Shown: one piece after another, positions 1-10,663 of the stretch | Layout: each line of letters begins with the position of its first letter | Numbering within the stretch: the first letter of the stretch is position 1 | DNA from: Grifola frondosa | Lineage: Eukaryota; Basidiomycota; Agaricomycetes; Polyporales; Grifolaceae | Direction: 5' to 3' | Length of the DNA stretch: 64,000 bases | NCBI GenBank assembly: GCA_001683735.1 | Contig: LUGG01000006.1 | Location: 1,736,001-1,800,000, forward strand | Position numbers and translations under genes: made by a program | Notes under the pieces: model-generated | The model's input: the letters and a program-made list of their open reading frames with translations, nothing else | What the model was told of the DNA's origin: nothing | Databases searched by the model: none

Positions 1-3000
1 GGAGGGTGTGCTGTATGTCGCTCGCACATCGAAGCGTTCTGTGTATCCATGTATATGCAAGGCACAGCCCTAAGACAACACCATCAGAGAATGCATTTCG
101 ACCTGTGCCGCGGTACTGACCGTGTGATCACACTCATACTTGTTGCCTTGAGAATCTGTCTTCGGAGGCGCCAAACGCTTCCAGCTTCCGCCTAATTGGC
201 TATATAAGTTGCGTTACACACCAATCGAAAGGAATCACGTACCATCATTATGAGTGATTCGAGTCTGTATATCCTTTCTTCCGGTCAGAGGTGCCTCCCC
301 GGGATTCGCGACGATATTGACGAGGGCAATGCCGTCGAGGCCGATCATTTTCTCGAAGTCAACATATCCTGCGTCATTACGGTTCACATTGTCTATGGAG
401 AGACCGAAGTACGTTCCGTTAGAATTAGACTTCAAGATATTGCCCCACCATGGACTGGGCGGCTCGGAGGTTGTGACATGCAGAAAAACGGCCTTGGTAC
501 TAGATTCGAGGATGGTATATGCCTAGCACAAATTGATCAGTCCATTTCATTGCCGGTCCCAATTCTACTTACATGTTGGTCAGGGCGCATGTTGGGAGGG
601 AACAATCCTGTAGCGAAGGTCCTTCCATCCAATGACACCTGTAGATCTAAAGACTGCCTCTGGGTTTGGTACTGAAATATGTCATAAATATTATATCGCA
701 GTGGGTGACCAGTCAAAACACTCACCTCCGCAACGATCAAGAACTCTGAGAATTTAGCGAAACCAACTACGTGATCAAACAGCTTTGTCTTCTTGTCGAA
801 AAAGTCAGTACCTCCAATCAACTCCAGGGGGTTATCCATAGTGAAAAAGCGTTGTGACCCCTCCTTTTTCTTATACGACTCGCATATGATTTGATTTGGA
901 TCGACAAGGAGCTCCTGATCCCGTGCCCATGCACAGTTACGAACGTACTTGTCTATGAGTGTCCACTTCCGACCGTTGTTTCGCGTATAGTGCGCCTGGA
1001 CTTGGCAATTCTCGCCAAAACCGGTACATCCTTCGCTGCCAGTCCAAATAAGATAGTCTGACTGGGTGGGATGGAAATGGAGGACGGGCAAATTGAAGCC
1101 GTTCGGAACGGTAGGCGCTTCGAGTACGTGCCACGATTTACCAGTATCCGTGGTATACATATATTTCTTTGAATTCGTGATGAGGTATGCACGGTCGGGA
1201 GAGAAGGAATGGTGGTAGAAAGCAACAAATTGTTCCTCGGGGCCGATCTGTTCCCAGTTATAGCCTTCGTTGCTGGATTGCCATATACTATTGTCGTTGA
1301 GACGAACAAGGATAGTCTAAAATATAGTTAGCGTTTTGATCTAGGCCGCGTTAGTGTCACTTACGGTAGACTCTTTGAAGTATGCAAACTGTGCAATCCC
1401 TGCCCGGAACTCAAACTAAAAAGCATGTCAATCACACTGCAACGCCGTATCAAAAACTGCTCACGGTTTGGTGAGTGATTTCTCCCTCCTCGGGTTGGGC
1501 TATACGCTTCGGGATCAGGTAAGCGAAGATGAGTAACAGCTATACAACGCACCCGAGGAACATGGCTTCTCCTGAGGCGTATCCTTCTTTTCACCGCGGT
1601 CCCGATCGCACGTATTGCCGGGAATCGACGAAATCCCGACGATCCCATATACGTCTGCTTCGCATCTCCCGCACGACAAACACCCGCGGGGATGGGCTCA
1701 GGTCCGGCAGGAACACATTTATCGCCCTGGCGCACGAAGTTATAATCGCTTCGATGTAAGTTAGTCATGAGCATATCATCAAGACGTAAGATAAGTAACG
1801 CACCACTCGTAATCCTGAGCAGTGCAAGGGCAGTTGTCCTCATTTGAAACAGGATCAGCGAACTTGTTACCGACATAGCAATTCGCGTCGGCCTTGCGTC
1901 GCTTGTACCATTGCTGTTAATCAATGCACACACATTAGAATCTCTTCGTGGTATCTATCCTAGTTATTGTAACTTACCTTGTGGCCCATAAGGCACTCGT
2001 TGTGTTGCGAGGACCTTGCATAAAATCGCTCGAAGTCCTCGTCAGTGCATTGTCGGCGGTTCAGCGTGGCAAAATCGAGGAATACCGCCGCAAAGCGGCC
2101 TTGCCCCTCCTTTTGGTCCCGCTTTGCAATCTGACCGACAAGCAAAAACTTCTGCGACGTAGAATCTCCGATAGTCGTCAGCACTCGCGCACGCATTTTG
2201 AGGCCAATATGAAGCTCTTCCTGGCGAACAAAGATAACTAGTCAGATCTTGACGAAACTGGGGGCTCTGGTAATCGATTATCTCAAACGCACCAGGACTT
2301 CCCCAGGTCGGTGGAGTAACTAACGCTATCAACGCCGTCCTCATCGTTGACACGACAATGACACTGCCTTGGTCTCCGAACTCATACTTGTGCGCGTCCA
2401 TACGTACCATCCGCCATGTAATGCCGGCATCTGTGCTCAAAAAGGTATCGCATTCTTCATACGGCCGCAAGAACTCCCCGATAGACCCCACCCCCATTAC
2501 AAAGCCGGGCGCGGGTGACGAGAAGACACGGCCGAAATTGTGCGGAAGTGTCACCGAGTGTAAATGGAGAGAGCATTCCTCGTCGCTGGGATTACACCAG
2601 ATACGTTTGCCCTCGCTGTCCTCCGAGGGCGGGCGCAGACGAGACCACGAGCGACCTATACAGTGGTCAGATTCGTGCGTAGAAACAGAATGGGGCTGCC
2701 TGACCGTCATCGAATGTGATCTTCGTCTGCAGGTGCTTTGGGGCCCGTCTCCCCTCTACTTCCTCTGCATTCTCAACGACGTTTGCAAGCCCGACGCCCT
2801 CGATCCCGTATAAATTCTCGTAGTCCACGTATCCCATCTCATTGCGATTTGTGTCCTTGAGGCTCTCGACGAAGAACGTCCCATTCGAGTTGCTCACGAA
2901 CAACGTCCCGATAGCACTCATGTCCTGCAGGATCACGTCCACCGCGAGCGAGTGCGTTGTCGACTCCACGATCGTATACGCGTTCTCCCGCAGCTGTGCA

Positions 3001-4120
3001 GATGACGCATGTGGGAACTGCGCCTGCGCCCACGTCCGGGTATCCACGGACACGTACAGCAGCATCTCCCCGTTGTTCCCGGTCGCCAGATCCTTCAGCG
3101 CCACTACCGCGAACTTGGACACGATAGCGAACGCAACCACGCCCCGCGCGTTCTTTCCGATCCCCAAGTCTTCCACCTTCTTCTCCGTCTCGAAGAAGTC
3201 CGTCGATGAGAACAAACGACTTGAAGACAGCGCGTGTCCACCCGTTGTGCTCGTGGTGTCGAAGGCGACGCAGTAGATCAGGTCCTCGTTCGCCTCGTGC
3301 TTGAAATCCTTGCTGCTGTGTGCGAACTGGCACCGTGACGTCTCCAGAAGCAGCAGCCGTGGCTCATCGCTGAAGGCCTCTTTCGTGTAGTATGTCTGTG
3401 AGTGAGATGTCAGCGTGCACGTGAGGCGCAAATGGGAGGCGCGAATGGGAGGCGTGAATGGGAGGCACGAAAGGGAAACGGAAGGCGAAGACGGATGATG
3501 TTATGGTCGCTACTCGAGGAACATACCTCATCGTGGCAAAAGTCTCCCCTCCGCCCGACCTCTCGCAGCTCGTGCCTTGATAGAGAATGTAGCCGTACTT
3601 GGACTTGTCCGAATGGAACGAGAGTGGTTTTGCGACTAGAGCCGGCTCGATGGGCATGTCAAACGGCCGCCACGTCTTGCCGCGGTCTTCCGTGCGGTAG
3701 TGTGTCCTCCCCCGCGAAAGTATGAATGCCTACCGCAAAAATGTGAGATGGCTGGAAAGAGCAGGTTGCGCACTCACGAAGCGATTGTCGAACGGATGCT
3801 CGATGACCATCGCGGCCTGTCCCTCTGGTACACCGTCCGCTCGGTTCCATGTCTTGCCTTCGTCCGGAGACACGTACACGTTGCCTTCCACAACATCATG
3901 GTATATGGCATACTGTTGTCCGTCGGCATCCATCAGCTCGGCATAGCATAGTCGTGTACGCGTCTCCACTCACCGTGGTATCGTCAAAGAAGAATAGTCT
4001 GGCCGGTAGGTTCTGGAAGTAGCTCACGGAAGATTGTGGCTGTTGGGCATTGACGAAGGAGAAATACAAGAACAGTATCAGTGACCAGAAGAGGACTGCA
4101 GTTCTGTGGTGGGGAGCCAT
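1..4120 (-). CDS. VPS10: VPS10/sortilin-type vacuolar sorting receptor (C terminus beyond the window)
   Basis: Type I receptor that carries soluble vacuolar hydrolases from the late Golgi to endosomes. The start ATG at 4120 opens a signal peptide (hydrophobic [16 protein letters not shown]) followed by Vps10 domain 1 with [20 protein letters not shown] and [12 protein letters not shown]. The Cys-rich 10CC module ends domain 1 around 2200-1600. A second Vps10 domain follows ([37 protein letters not shown]), as in yeast Vps10. Many small exons: 4120-3974, 3912-3778 and 3729 onward are clear. The last visible exons, at about 190-130 and 76-1, match the Vps10 CALH..GYTER..RATYS region, so the transmembrane tail lies left of base 1. 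Two places (about 3548-3575 and 1621-1632) need one extra base to keep frame. Without them the gene is otherwise full and conserved. It is divergent from RPB7. Confidence 0.93.
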
Positions 4121-4259
4121 GATTAAGATGCTGGTCGCTGCGGACAGCGAGGAGGGGAGTCGCGGTGTCACAAACACGTGACCCATTGCTCGTCACCTAT
4201 AGTCACACGAACTGTACTCTCTGAATTCGACGAGCATCGGGCGGCCACCGTCGTCCACC
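4121..4259. promoter_or_regulatory. Shared divergent promoter of VPS10 and RPB7
   Basis: Only 139 bp separate the VPS10 and RPB7 start codons, which point away from each other, so both core promoters and 5' UTRs must fit here or overlap the genes. No clear TATA box is visible. The role is inferred from the arrangement. Confidence 0.6.
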
Positions 4260-5076
4260 ATGTTCTTTATCGTAAGTCTTTCGGTCATATAACCTCCAAC
4301 GACGCTATAATTTCGTCTAGAAAGAGCTTTCGCACACGATACTCCTCCACCCGTCTTACTTTGGCCCCCGCATGCTCCAGTTCCTTGAGTCCAAGCTTTA
4401 CTCTGACGTCGAGGGCACCTGTTCTGGTCAGTTCGGCTACATCATCGCCGTGGTCTCAATCCTCGACATTGGCAAGGGTATGGTTCTCAGCGGTAGCGGT
4501 CAGGCCGAGTTTGTCACCCGCTACCGTGCCATCGTCTTCAAGCCCTTCAAGGGTGAAGTCGTCGACGGCGTTGTCAACAACGTTAACAAGGTGCGTAGAA
4601 CGGTTCCCGCTTTCGAACGTACAGCGCCGGACGTGATACGGCGTGGCTTCTCGCGTGCAGATGGGCTTCTTTGCGGACGTCGGACCTCTGACCGTCTTCG
4701 TGTCACATCAGGTGCGCTTAGTTCTTTGCGATTTTGCTACCCTGCGGTGCGGAGAGTGCACCTTTGACTCATTGCATTTTAGCTTATTCATCCAGACATG
4801 CGATTCGACCCAAATTCGAATCCCCCTTCATTTGCCTCAGAAGAGCAGGTGCGTCTGTTCCCCATGATCGATTCCTGCGCCGCTCCTCCATCTCTTGTTC
4901 CCAGATAATCGAAAAGAATACAAAGGTGCGGCTAAAAATTGTCGGTACCCGTGTCGATGCTACAGAAATTGTACGTGATACCTCTCCCGTCTCCTTCTCG
5001 CTCGCCTCACCCGTGGACCGCCGCCCAGTTCGCCATCGGAACAATAAAAGAAGATCACCTGGGTGTCATCGACTAG
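4260..5076 (+). CDS. RPB7: DNA-directed RNA polymerase II subunit Rpb7
   Basis: Rpb7 pairs with Rpb4 to form the stalk of RNA polymerase II, which binds nascent RNA and helps initiation. Six exons: 4260-4271, 4321-4590, 4661-4711, 4783-4848, 4905-4970 and 5029-5076, all with GT..AG introns. They join to 170 codons plus stop without a frame problem, close to the usual 171 residues of the family. The N-terminal half ([20 protein letters not shown], then [14 protein letters not shown]) is the tip-associated RNP-like domain. The C-terminal half ([14 protein letters not shown], then [20 protein letters not shown]) is the OB fold, ending in KEDHLGVID. The first exon codes for only four residues. 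It is transcribed away from VPS10. Confidence 0.97.
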
Positions 5077-5301
5077 AAGACTCAGCATATACCCGCTCGC
5101 TTTCGCTGCTATGTATCCACTATCTGTAATCATATCGCACGGCACTCCCTCGCACGATCAATACATTCGTGTCCTGGCTCTAACTCATCTGGTGTTTAAT
5201 AAGTTCATGCCTCTGTAATGTTAACGGTTTAGTACCGTGTCAATATTGATTTCCTGTAATTTAATAAAGAGATAGAAAACCGACAATATTTCATTTTTTA
5301 A

Positions 5302-5426
5302 GGCCGACTAGCTCAGTTGGTTAGAGCGTGGTGCTAATATATTGATATAAGTAACTTTCCAGTACTCTGAGTTACTTACAATGATATATTACGCCAAGGT
5401 CGTCGGTTCGATCCCGGCGTTGGCCA
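5302..5426 (+). tRNA. tRNA-Ile (anticodon AAU) with a 51-nt intron
   Basis: Acceptor GGCCGAC pairs with GTTGGCC followed by discriminator A. The A box TAGCTCAGTTGG and B box GGTTCGATCC are perfect. The anticodon loop reads CTAATAA once the intron at 5340-5390 is removed, placing the intron after position 37 as in canonical nuclear tRNA introns. The spliced GTGGTGCTAATAACGCC block is the usual eukaryotic tRNA-Ile(AAU) anticodon arm. The intron holds an inverted repeat (AAGTAACT / AGTTACTT) that could form a hairpin. Confidence 0.96.
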
Positions 5427-5443
5427 TCTGTAATTCGGGTACT

Positions 5444-5451
5444 TCTTTTTT
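5444..5451 (+). terminator. Pol III oligo-T terminator of tRNA-Ile
   Basis: A run of six T residues lies about 18-25 nt past the end of the tRNA, the expected place and sequence for RNA polymerase III termination. Confidence 0.8.
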
Positions 5452-5650
5452 GTAAAACTATGTACATGCTTCGAAACCCCTACTTACATATCAAAATTAC
5501 TTACGATGAAATGCAGTCGACCGGTCGGGTCGAGTTGTCCGCGCAAGCTATGCACCTTTATGTTGAAACAATCTCTGCGTAACTTTACACGCCCTTCCTC
5601 CCTCCCTAACGCCTACGAAAATATTCTCTTGTAAATACCCTTCTATCACG

Positions 5651-6764
5651 ATGTCCTTCAAGCGGTCCCGTTCTACCTCTTCACCACCGCCTTACTCAGA
5701 GCCTCAGAAAGCAGCCCGCCCTTCTGATTCACCCAATGCGCCTATCCTCTGTACGCTCCCACCGACATGTAACCACCCCAATCTGCCTACGCACCTCACA
5801 AACACCCGTGAACTCGAGGCACACTATGCCACACATCACGCCCATGTCTGCGAGGAGCACGGCTGTGCCTGCGTCTTCCCAGATGCCCGACTGCTCGAGC
5901 TGGTGAGCATTGCTCGCCAAAACATCCGCTGTTGCTGCGGAATTCCACTAACTGCCTATCTCACACATCTCTCAGCATCAGATAGAGTGCCACGACCCCC
6001 TGGCGGCCATGCGTAAAGAGCGTGGTGAGAAAATCGTGAGTTCTATTTCTCATCTCACAAAGGACACCTTGCCGACTCCGCTCTGCCTTTGGCAGTTCGC
6101 ATGCCACCTCGCCGCCTGCCCGCGCCGCTTCCTCACGCCGAAGGCCCGCCGCCTGCACCTCATCCAGGCGCACGCGTACCCGAAGGAGTATTTCTTTGCA
6201 GTTACGAACAAGGGCATCGGCGGGCTGCTCCGTCGCTGGGGAGAGGGCGCGAGCATGATCCGCAACCCGTGGCACGCGCGCGACGGGGATGGCGGAGGGG
6301 AGAGTGAGAATGGCAGTGGGAGCACGAGCGTGGACAGCGACGAAGAGAGAAAGGTGGTGTCTGAGGGCGCTAGCGCACACGCGGAGACGGGGGAGTCGAC
6401 GCCGAAGGCGGGGGGACGCGCCGAGCCGGTGGAGTCGCTCACGGACGCCCTGGATGCGCTCGCGCTTGTGCCGTCGGCGGTCCGCTTTGGGCGCGGCGGC
6501 AAGCGCGGCGGGTTTGCGCATGCGAACGACCATCCTCGTGGGGCACATGGAGGAGCGAGGGGACGTGAAGTAGAAGTGCCACAAGGGCAGACGCGGGGCA
6601 TGGGAAGGGGACGCGCAAGAGGCGTGCCGCTTCCCCGTGGCGGCGCCATCCGAGCAAGAGGATTGGTTGGTAGAGGGCGGGCGTTGGGTGTGCTCGGTGG
6701 CGGCATAGGGAGGGGGATGGGCCCTGGGCGGGGAGTGGGAGGCGTGCGTTCTGGTACGGCGTGA
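5651..6764 (+). CDS. ZNF511-like C2H2 zinc-finger protein
   Basis: Three exons (5651-5902, 5976-6035, 6096-6764) give 326 codons. Three zinc fingers fit the ZNF511 pattern: C34/C40 with HYATHH (about 59-63); C67/C72 with HQIECH spanning the exon 1-2 join; and FACHLAACPRRF...HLIQAH (C107, C112, H125, H130) followed by YPKEYFF. The ZNF511 family is conserved from fungi to animals, but its function is poorly known. The C-terminal 190 residues are low complexity: an acidic Ser/Glu stretch, then an Arg/Gly-rich tail (GRGRARG, GRGMGPGRG) that suggests RNA binding. The exon 2 splice keeps the finger histidines in frame, which supports the model. No operon-like neighbour. Confidence 0.88.
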
Positions 6765-8641
6765 GCTCGTCGTCTGCCATTATACCTGATGATTGAGTTG
6801 TGCTCCACATATCCTGAGATTGGAAGGTGAGCTTGTGTGTTACGGAAGGATGCTGGTGCTTTACGTGGATGATGGAGATTTCTTGCTCTGTGGACTATTC
6901 GTTCCGGAGGTCAGTACGCGTCAGTTATCGTGCAGGTCCACGAGGATCGGGCAGCGTTACTTAACTACAAGTGTATGTGATATTGGATCTTCAAGCTAAG
7001 TTGAGTAGTGTAGGAGAGCCATCACGCCTTCACTGCGTATCCTACCACTCATCTTCTCTAACTCTACAATGTTAGATATAATTATGCCTGATATACGACC
7101 TTGTCGCTAGATTGGGCAACTTGCTTGCTCACCGCACTACCGTAGCGGACGCGCGTTTCACTGATATTTGGATTGAATTATGGCTCAAGCGTACAGTATG
7201 AGATAGCGGAGCGCAGGTGCCGTAATATATATGTTATCGTTTGGCTGCGACGCCTCTTTCATCGCGGACTCTTCGAAGTACTGCTAAGTTTTGGGCGCCA
7301 GAAATCGCGTGACAGTCGCGTGACGGTACGCGTGTGAAGCGCCACAAATCCCTTCTACTCCTCCTCAGTTAGGACCAAATCTACTTATACGCTAACGGCA
7401 AAACACTTGGTGTCTTTAGTGATTGGAGGCTCCCACCATCATCATTTCTTCGCCAATTTCTCCTCCGAATGTTAGTAGGAACGGTGATGCTGCTGTCGAC
7501 GACTCGACATGTTGGCTGCCGATTTTTCCGTTGAACTGCCACAAAATGTCCCATGCCGATGTACGAGATTCAAGATCCATACTCTATGCTCATTCCATTG
7601 CTTTGCTCACTTCAATCTCAAACAGACTTCAGATCATCCGCTTGCATCCCTGATAGCCGCCTATGCTATCAACATCATCCGCAGTCCAGTAAACGGGCAT
7701 CTTAGGCAGAGTTCTTGCAAGCAAGTCGACTGCGCGTAGCTGACTTTCAATCAGGAGCCATTTCTGACCGCTGTCTCGTCGAAGATCCTGTACCTCGACA
7801 TCACTGGGAGCCTGGTGTATCAGGGAGCTTACCGTGCAGCATTTGACCATCCAGTATGGCGAGAACTGGCCCATCTCACAGCGGATACTACACATTCTAC
7901 CTGCTACCTTCTTGTGCTGTGCGCTGTTGTGTGCTACTGGATTTCCTTACCCCATAGAAATTTTGCGCGGTGAAGAGCATTGACGACAGTGTCGCTTCCG
8001 TCGTTCTTATGTGTGGACACATGCGCCACAACGCAGGCGCGGACTTCGCAGGTAGTGTTCATGCTCAAGATGGAGAGCCCACGTTAGAAATGACTGCTTC
8101 CAAGGTCGTGTTCTTGAATAGTAATCGATGGTGAGTGCTTGGAATGCCCGCCCTGTAAGGGTCGCATACTTATCTTGCTCTCCCCGCAGAATGCATGGTA
8201 ACCAGCGCGATTAGTGCTAAATTTCCATTAAGTATCAGAAAGTTCAGGTTGCCCTTGAAGTCTCCTTAACATGATTTCATTTTTTTCTACTTATCTTTAC
8301 AGTCAGAGGATCGGCCAACAGTGTATCAGATTTGAAAGGGATTCGGCGATTCGACAAAAGCATGCAATGATTTCACCGTAGGCCGATGCGGAGGCCCGAA
8401 CACACGCAAGGTCTCTTGCTCGCCATTCTTGCTTACCCATATCTTTCATAGCGACCTCATAAATGAGCGTTTATGCCCTTCGTCTCAGCATTTGATCAGC
8501 AGCGCGTTCGGAGACATCAAATGATCTCATTAGAAGTGTTCGTACGATCCTTACATATGTTACAGATCGCTTCACCCTGCCGACGAAATAAATAAAATAC
8601 AAACAAAAGCGAGTCCGAACTCAGACACGCGCAATAGGCAT
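6765..8641. other. 1.9-kb intergenic region, no confident gene
   Basis: Several short open frames occur on both strands, none with a recognisable domain. At about 7500-7660 a stretch could be read as a decayed BTB fragment (RFKIHTL), but frames are broken and the match is weak. The right part (8100-8640) contains the likely 3' flank of the lipase. Confidence 0.5.
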
Positions 8642-9989
8642 TTACTGTGGGCACTGCGCATCTCCAAAGGACACGTTCGCAAAATAGGGACCAAGGTGGT
8701 TGGGAATCGATGTGTCAACGAGCGAGTTTCCATCCGAGCATTTCTGAAAAATTCGATGTCAAGCGAGAGTGCGTGTCATGCCCACAAATCCACTTACTTG
8801 ATTTTCCTGACCTGGGCAATCGACCATGGTGGCATCTCCCGAACTCGAATCCACAGCGGTGATGTGCGCCTCGCCCTGTGGGTGCTGGAACGAGAGGAAC
8901 TGCGGGGGCACGTTTGGGACGGGGTCATCCTGGTTTGTGACGTGCGTGAAATTTGGGAGCTGGACATAAAATTAGTATGCGTATCGGAACAGAGGCCAGT
9001 GGAACGTGCATACCAACTTGTCCATGAGGTCTGCCCATGGCTGATTGCCCACGCGCGGTAAGCCGAACACGACGGAGTCCACCTCGACATCGGACGGTAG
9101 CGCCATACGGAGCATCGCCGCGTCCAAGCTTGCGATTGCCGCACCCAGTGAGTGACCAGTGACAAGGACGCGCTTGAAGCCGGTGGAAGACAATGCACTT
9201 TGGACAGTCGACATGACGATGTCGGCCGTGCGACCTTGTGTGTCCTGGAATCCATCATGCAACTGCACATCGCCTGCAACACCCGGGTGTAAGTAGGGTT
9301 CAAAGGGACATTTGTTCGGAAAATAACGTGTGACTTACTTCCTGCTTGCGGGAAGAGTGTCGTATTAGCATCAGCCTGTGCAAACTCCGCATCATTCAAG
9401 ATGGAAAGAAGCTCCTTCGGATCAGTCCCTTGGTGCGCGACCACGACAGTCTGGGATTGCGGGTCACTGGCGACGAAGACTACATGACGATCAGCATCAA
9501 AATCATGCTGTTTTGGAAACCAGATCACGAAGATTTCAGCAGATTGAAAGCCGAGAAAGCTGCCTTCGTGGCGCCACTTAACGCGCAATGTCTCGCTATA
9601 TCTTTGAAAAGGTCTTTGGCCACCAGAGATATAACGAGTAAATAGACTTTTCTTCTATACTCGTTCAAGATGCCACGTTTTCCTTCGAACATAGAATGAT
9701 ACGTACAGCGTGGTATCACGGCTTCGTCTCCGCCTGATGCAAGTACTTGTATGCCTGGTAATGCATCGCACGGGGCGCCGCAGGTCCAATTAGCGACAGT
9801 CGCTGATGGGCAGTACGCTGTCCGCGAGAATAGTGCAGGCTGGAGGAAATTAGAGGTAATTTCGTCCTGCGAGATAGAGACTGGATTTCCATTAGCAGTA
9901 TTGCCCGACCCGAGGTTGATGCCGAAGAGTGGTGCAGGTGCTGCGAGGACTACAGGAGTCGCGAAAAGTAGAAAGAACGAAGAGATCAT
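8642..9989 (-). CDS. Secreted class 3 lipase (alpha/beta hydrolase, Lipase_3)
   Basis: Hydrolyses ester bonds of triacylglycerols or related lipids outside the cell. The ATG at 9989 gives a signal peptide (MISSFFLLFATPVVLAAPAP), then the usual AAYC-like segment as FSRTAYCPSATVANWTCG. Clear exons: 9989-9707, the exon ending at 9339 (VVVAHQGTDPKE, the oxyanion-side strand), 9273-9014, 8959-8798 and 8743-8642. The nucleophile elbow is GHSLGAA, the acid lies in NQDDPVPNVP, and the His in NHLGPYF, so the Ser-Asp-His triad is complete. Cys pairs near both ends match fungal members. The join between exon 1 and the VVVAHQGT exon (9706 to about 9513) is not resolved: a 56-nt intron ending near 9651 and a longer one ending near 9513 are both possible. 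Confidence 0.88.
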
Positions 9990-10663
9990 CACAGCCAGTG
10001 TGGAAGAGATAAATAAAATGAAAGAGTGGGTCAGAAATAAGGAAAGACCTCTGGGGTCTGGTAGCAAACGATGGGCGAGCAGATATCGCGACTGTTGAAT
10101 CTGCCGCCCTTTATACGTGTTCGCGTTGGGCGCTGGCTGGCATGGTCGCTACCACTGAAACCATGTGCGAGATATGTCAGTCGGCTATGCAACTGATGGA
10201 TGATCATACGTGTTGGCGACAGTCAATTTGATCACTTGGGCTGTAAAAGTGCAGTGCTTGCATTTTCGATTTCACTGATTGTTCGAAAAGTAGTATCAAA
10301 TCGATGAGTGTATTAGTGGCACTATAACTATGCTCTACTAAGAGTCCCCATTCAGATGTGTAGGAGTCTTAGAAGTTGGAGAGTGAAACAGATCAAGCGG
10401 TTACGTTAGTCGATAGGATATAATCTTCTCCTGCTCATCTTGCCCGGGGAGAGAACCATCCCATTACTCGCATTCTTGATATGTATTCCGTTCAGTAAAA
10501 GGTGTATGACATCGGAATACTACATGAATATGGATGATAATTGGGTATGTGACGTGACAGTATCCAACGCGATGGTATTTCGCCATCGTTGTCCACGTGA
10601 GTTCGACAGAAACGCATACCTCACGTCCGATACAGGAATTCCGGGACTTCGAACAAATTTGCC
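9990..10663. other. Intergenic region between lipase promoter and kinase K1 3' end
   Basis: Holds the lipase promoter and the 3' flank of the kinase gene. An 82-codon open frame at 10440-10688 has no recognisable domain and overlaps the kinase end. I see nothing else. Confidence 0.5.

Noticed and set aside
6050..6808. 252-codon Pro-rich minus-strand open frame
   Set aside because: Antisense shadow of the GC-rich C terminus of the ZNF511-like gene; composition reflects Arg/Gly codons on the plus strand.
7423..7740. Possible BTB/POZ-domain gene
   Set aside because: Only a few residues (RFKIHTL and a following hydrophobic stretch) recall the domain, and they lie in different frames with no start codon or splice model.
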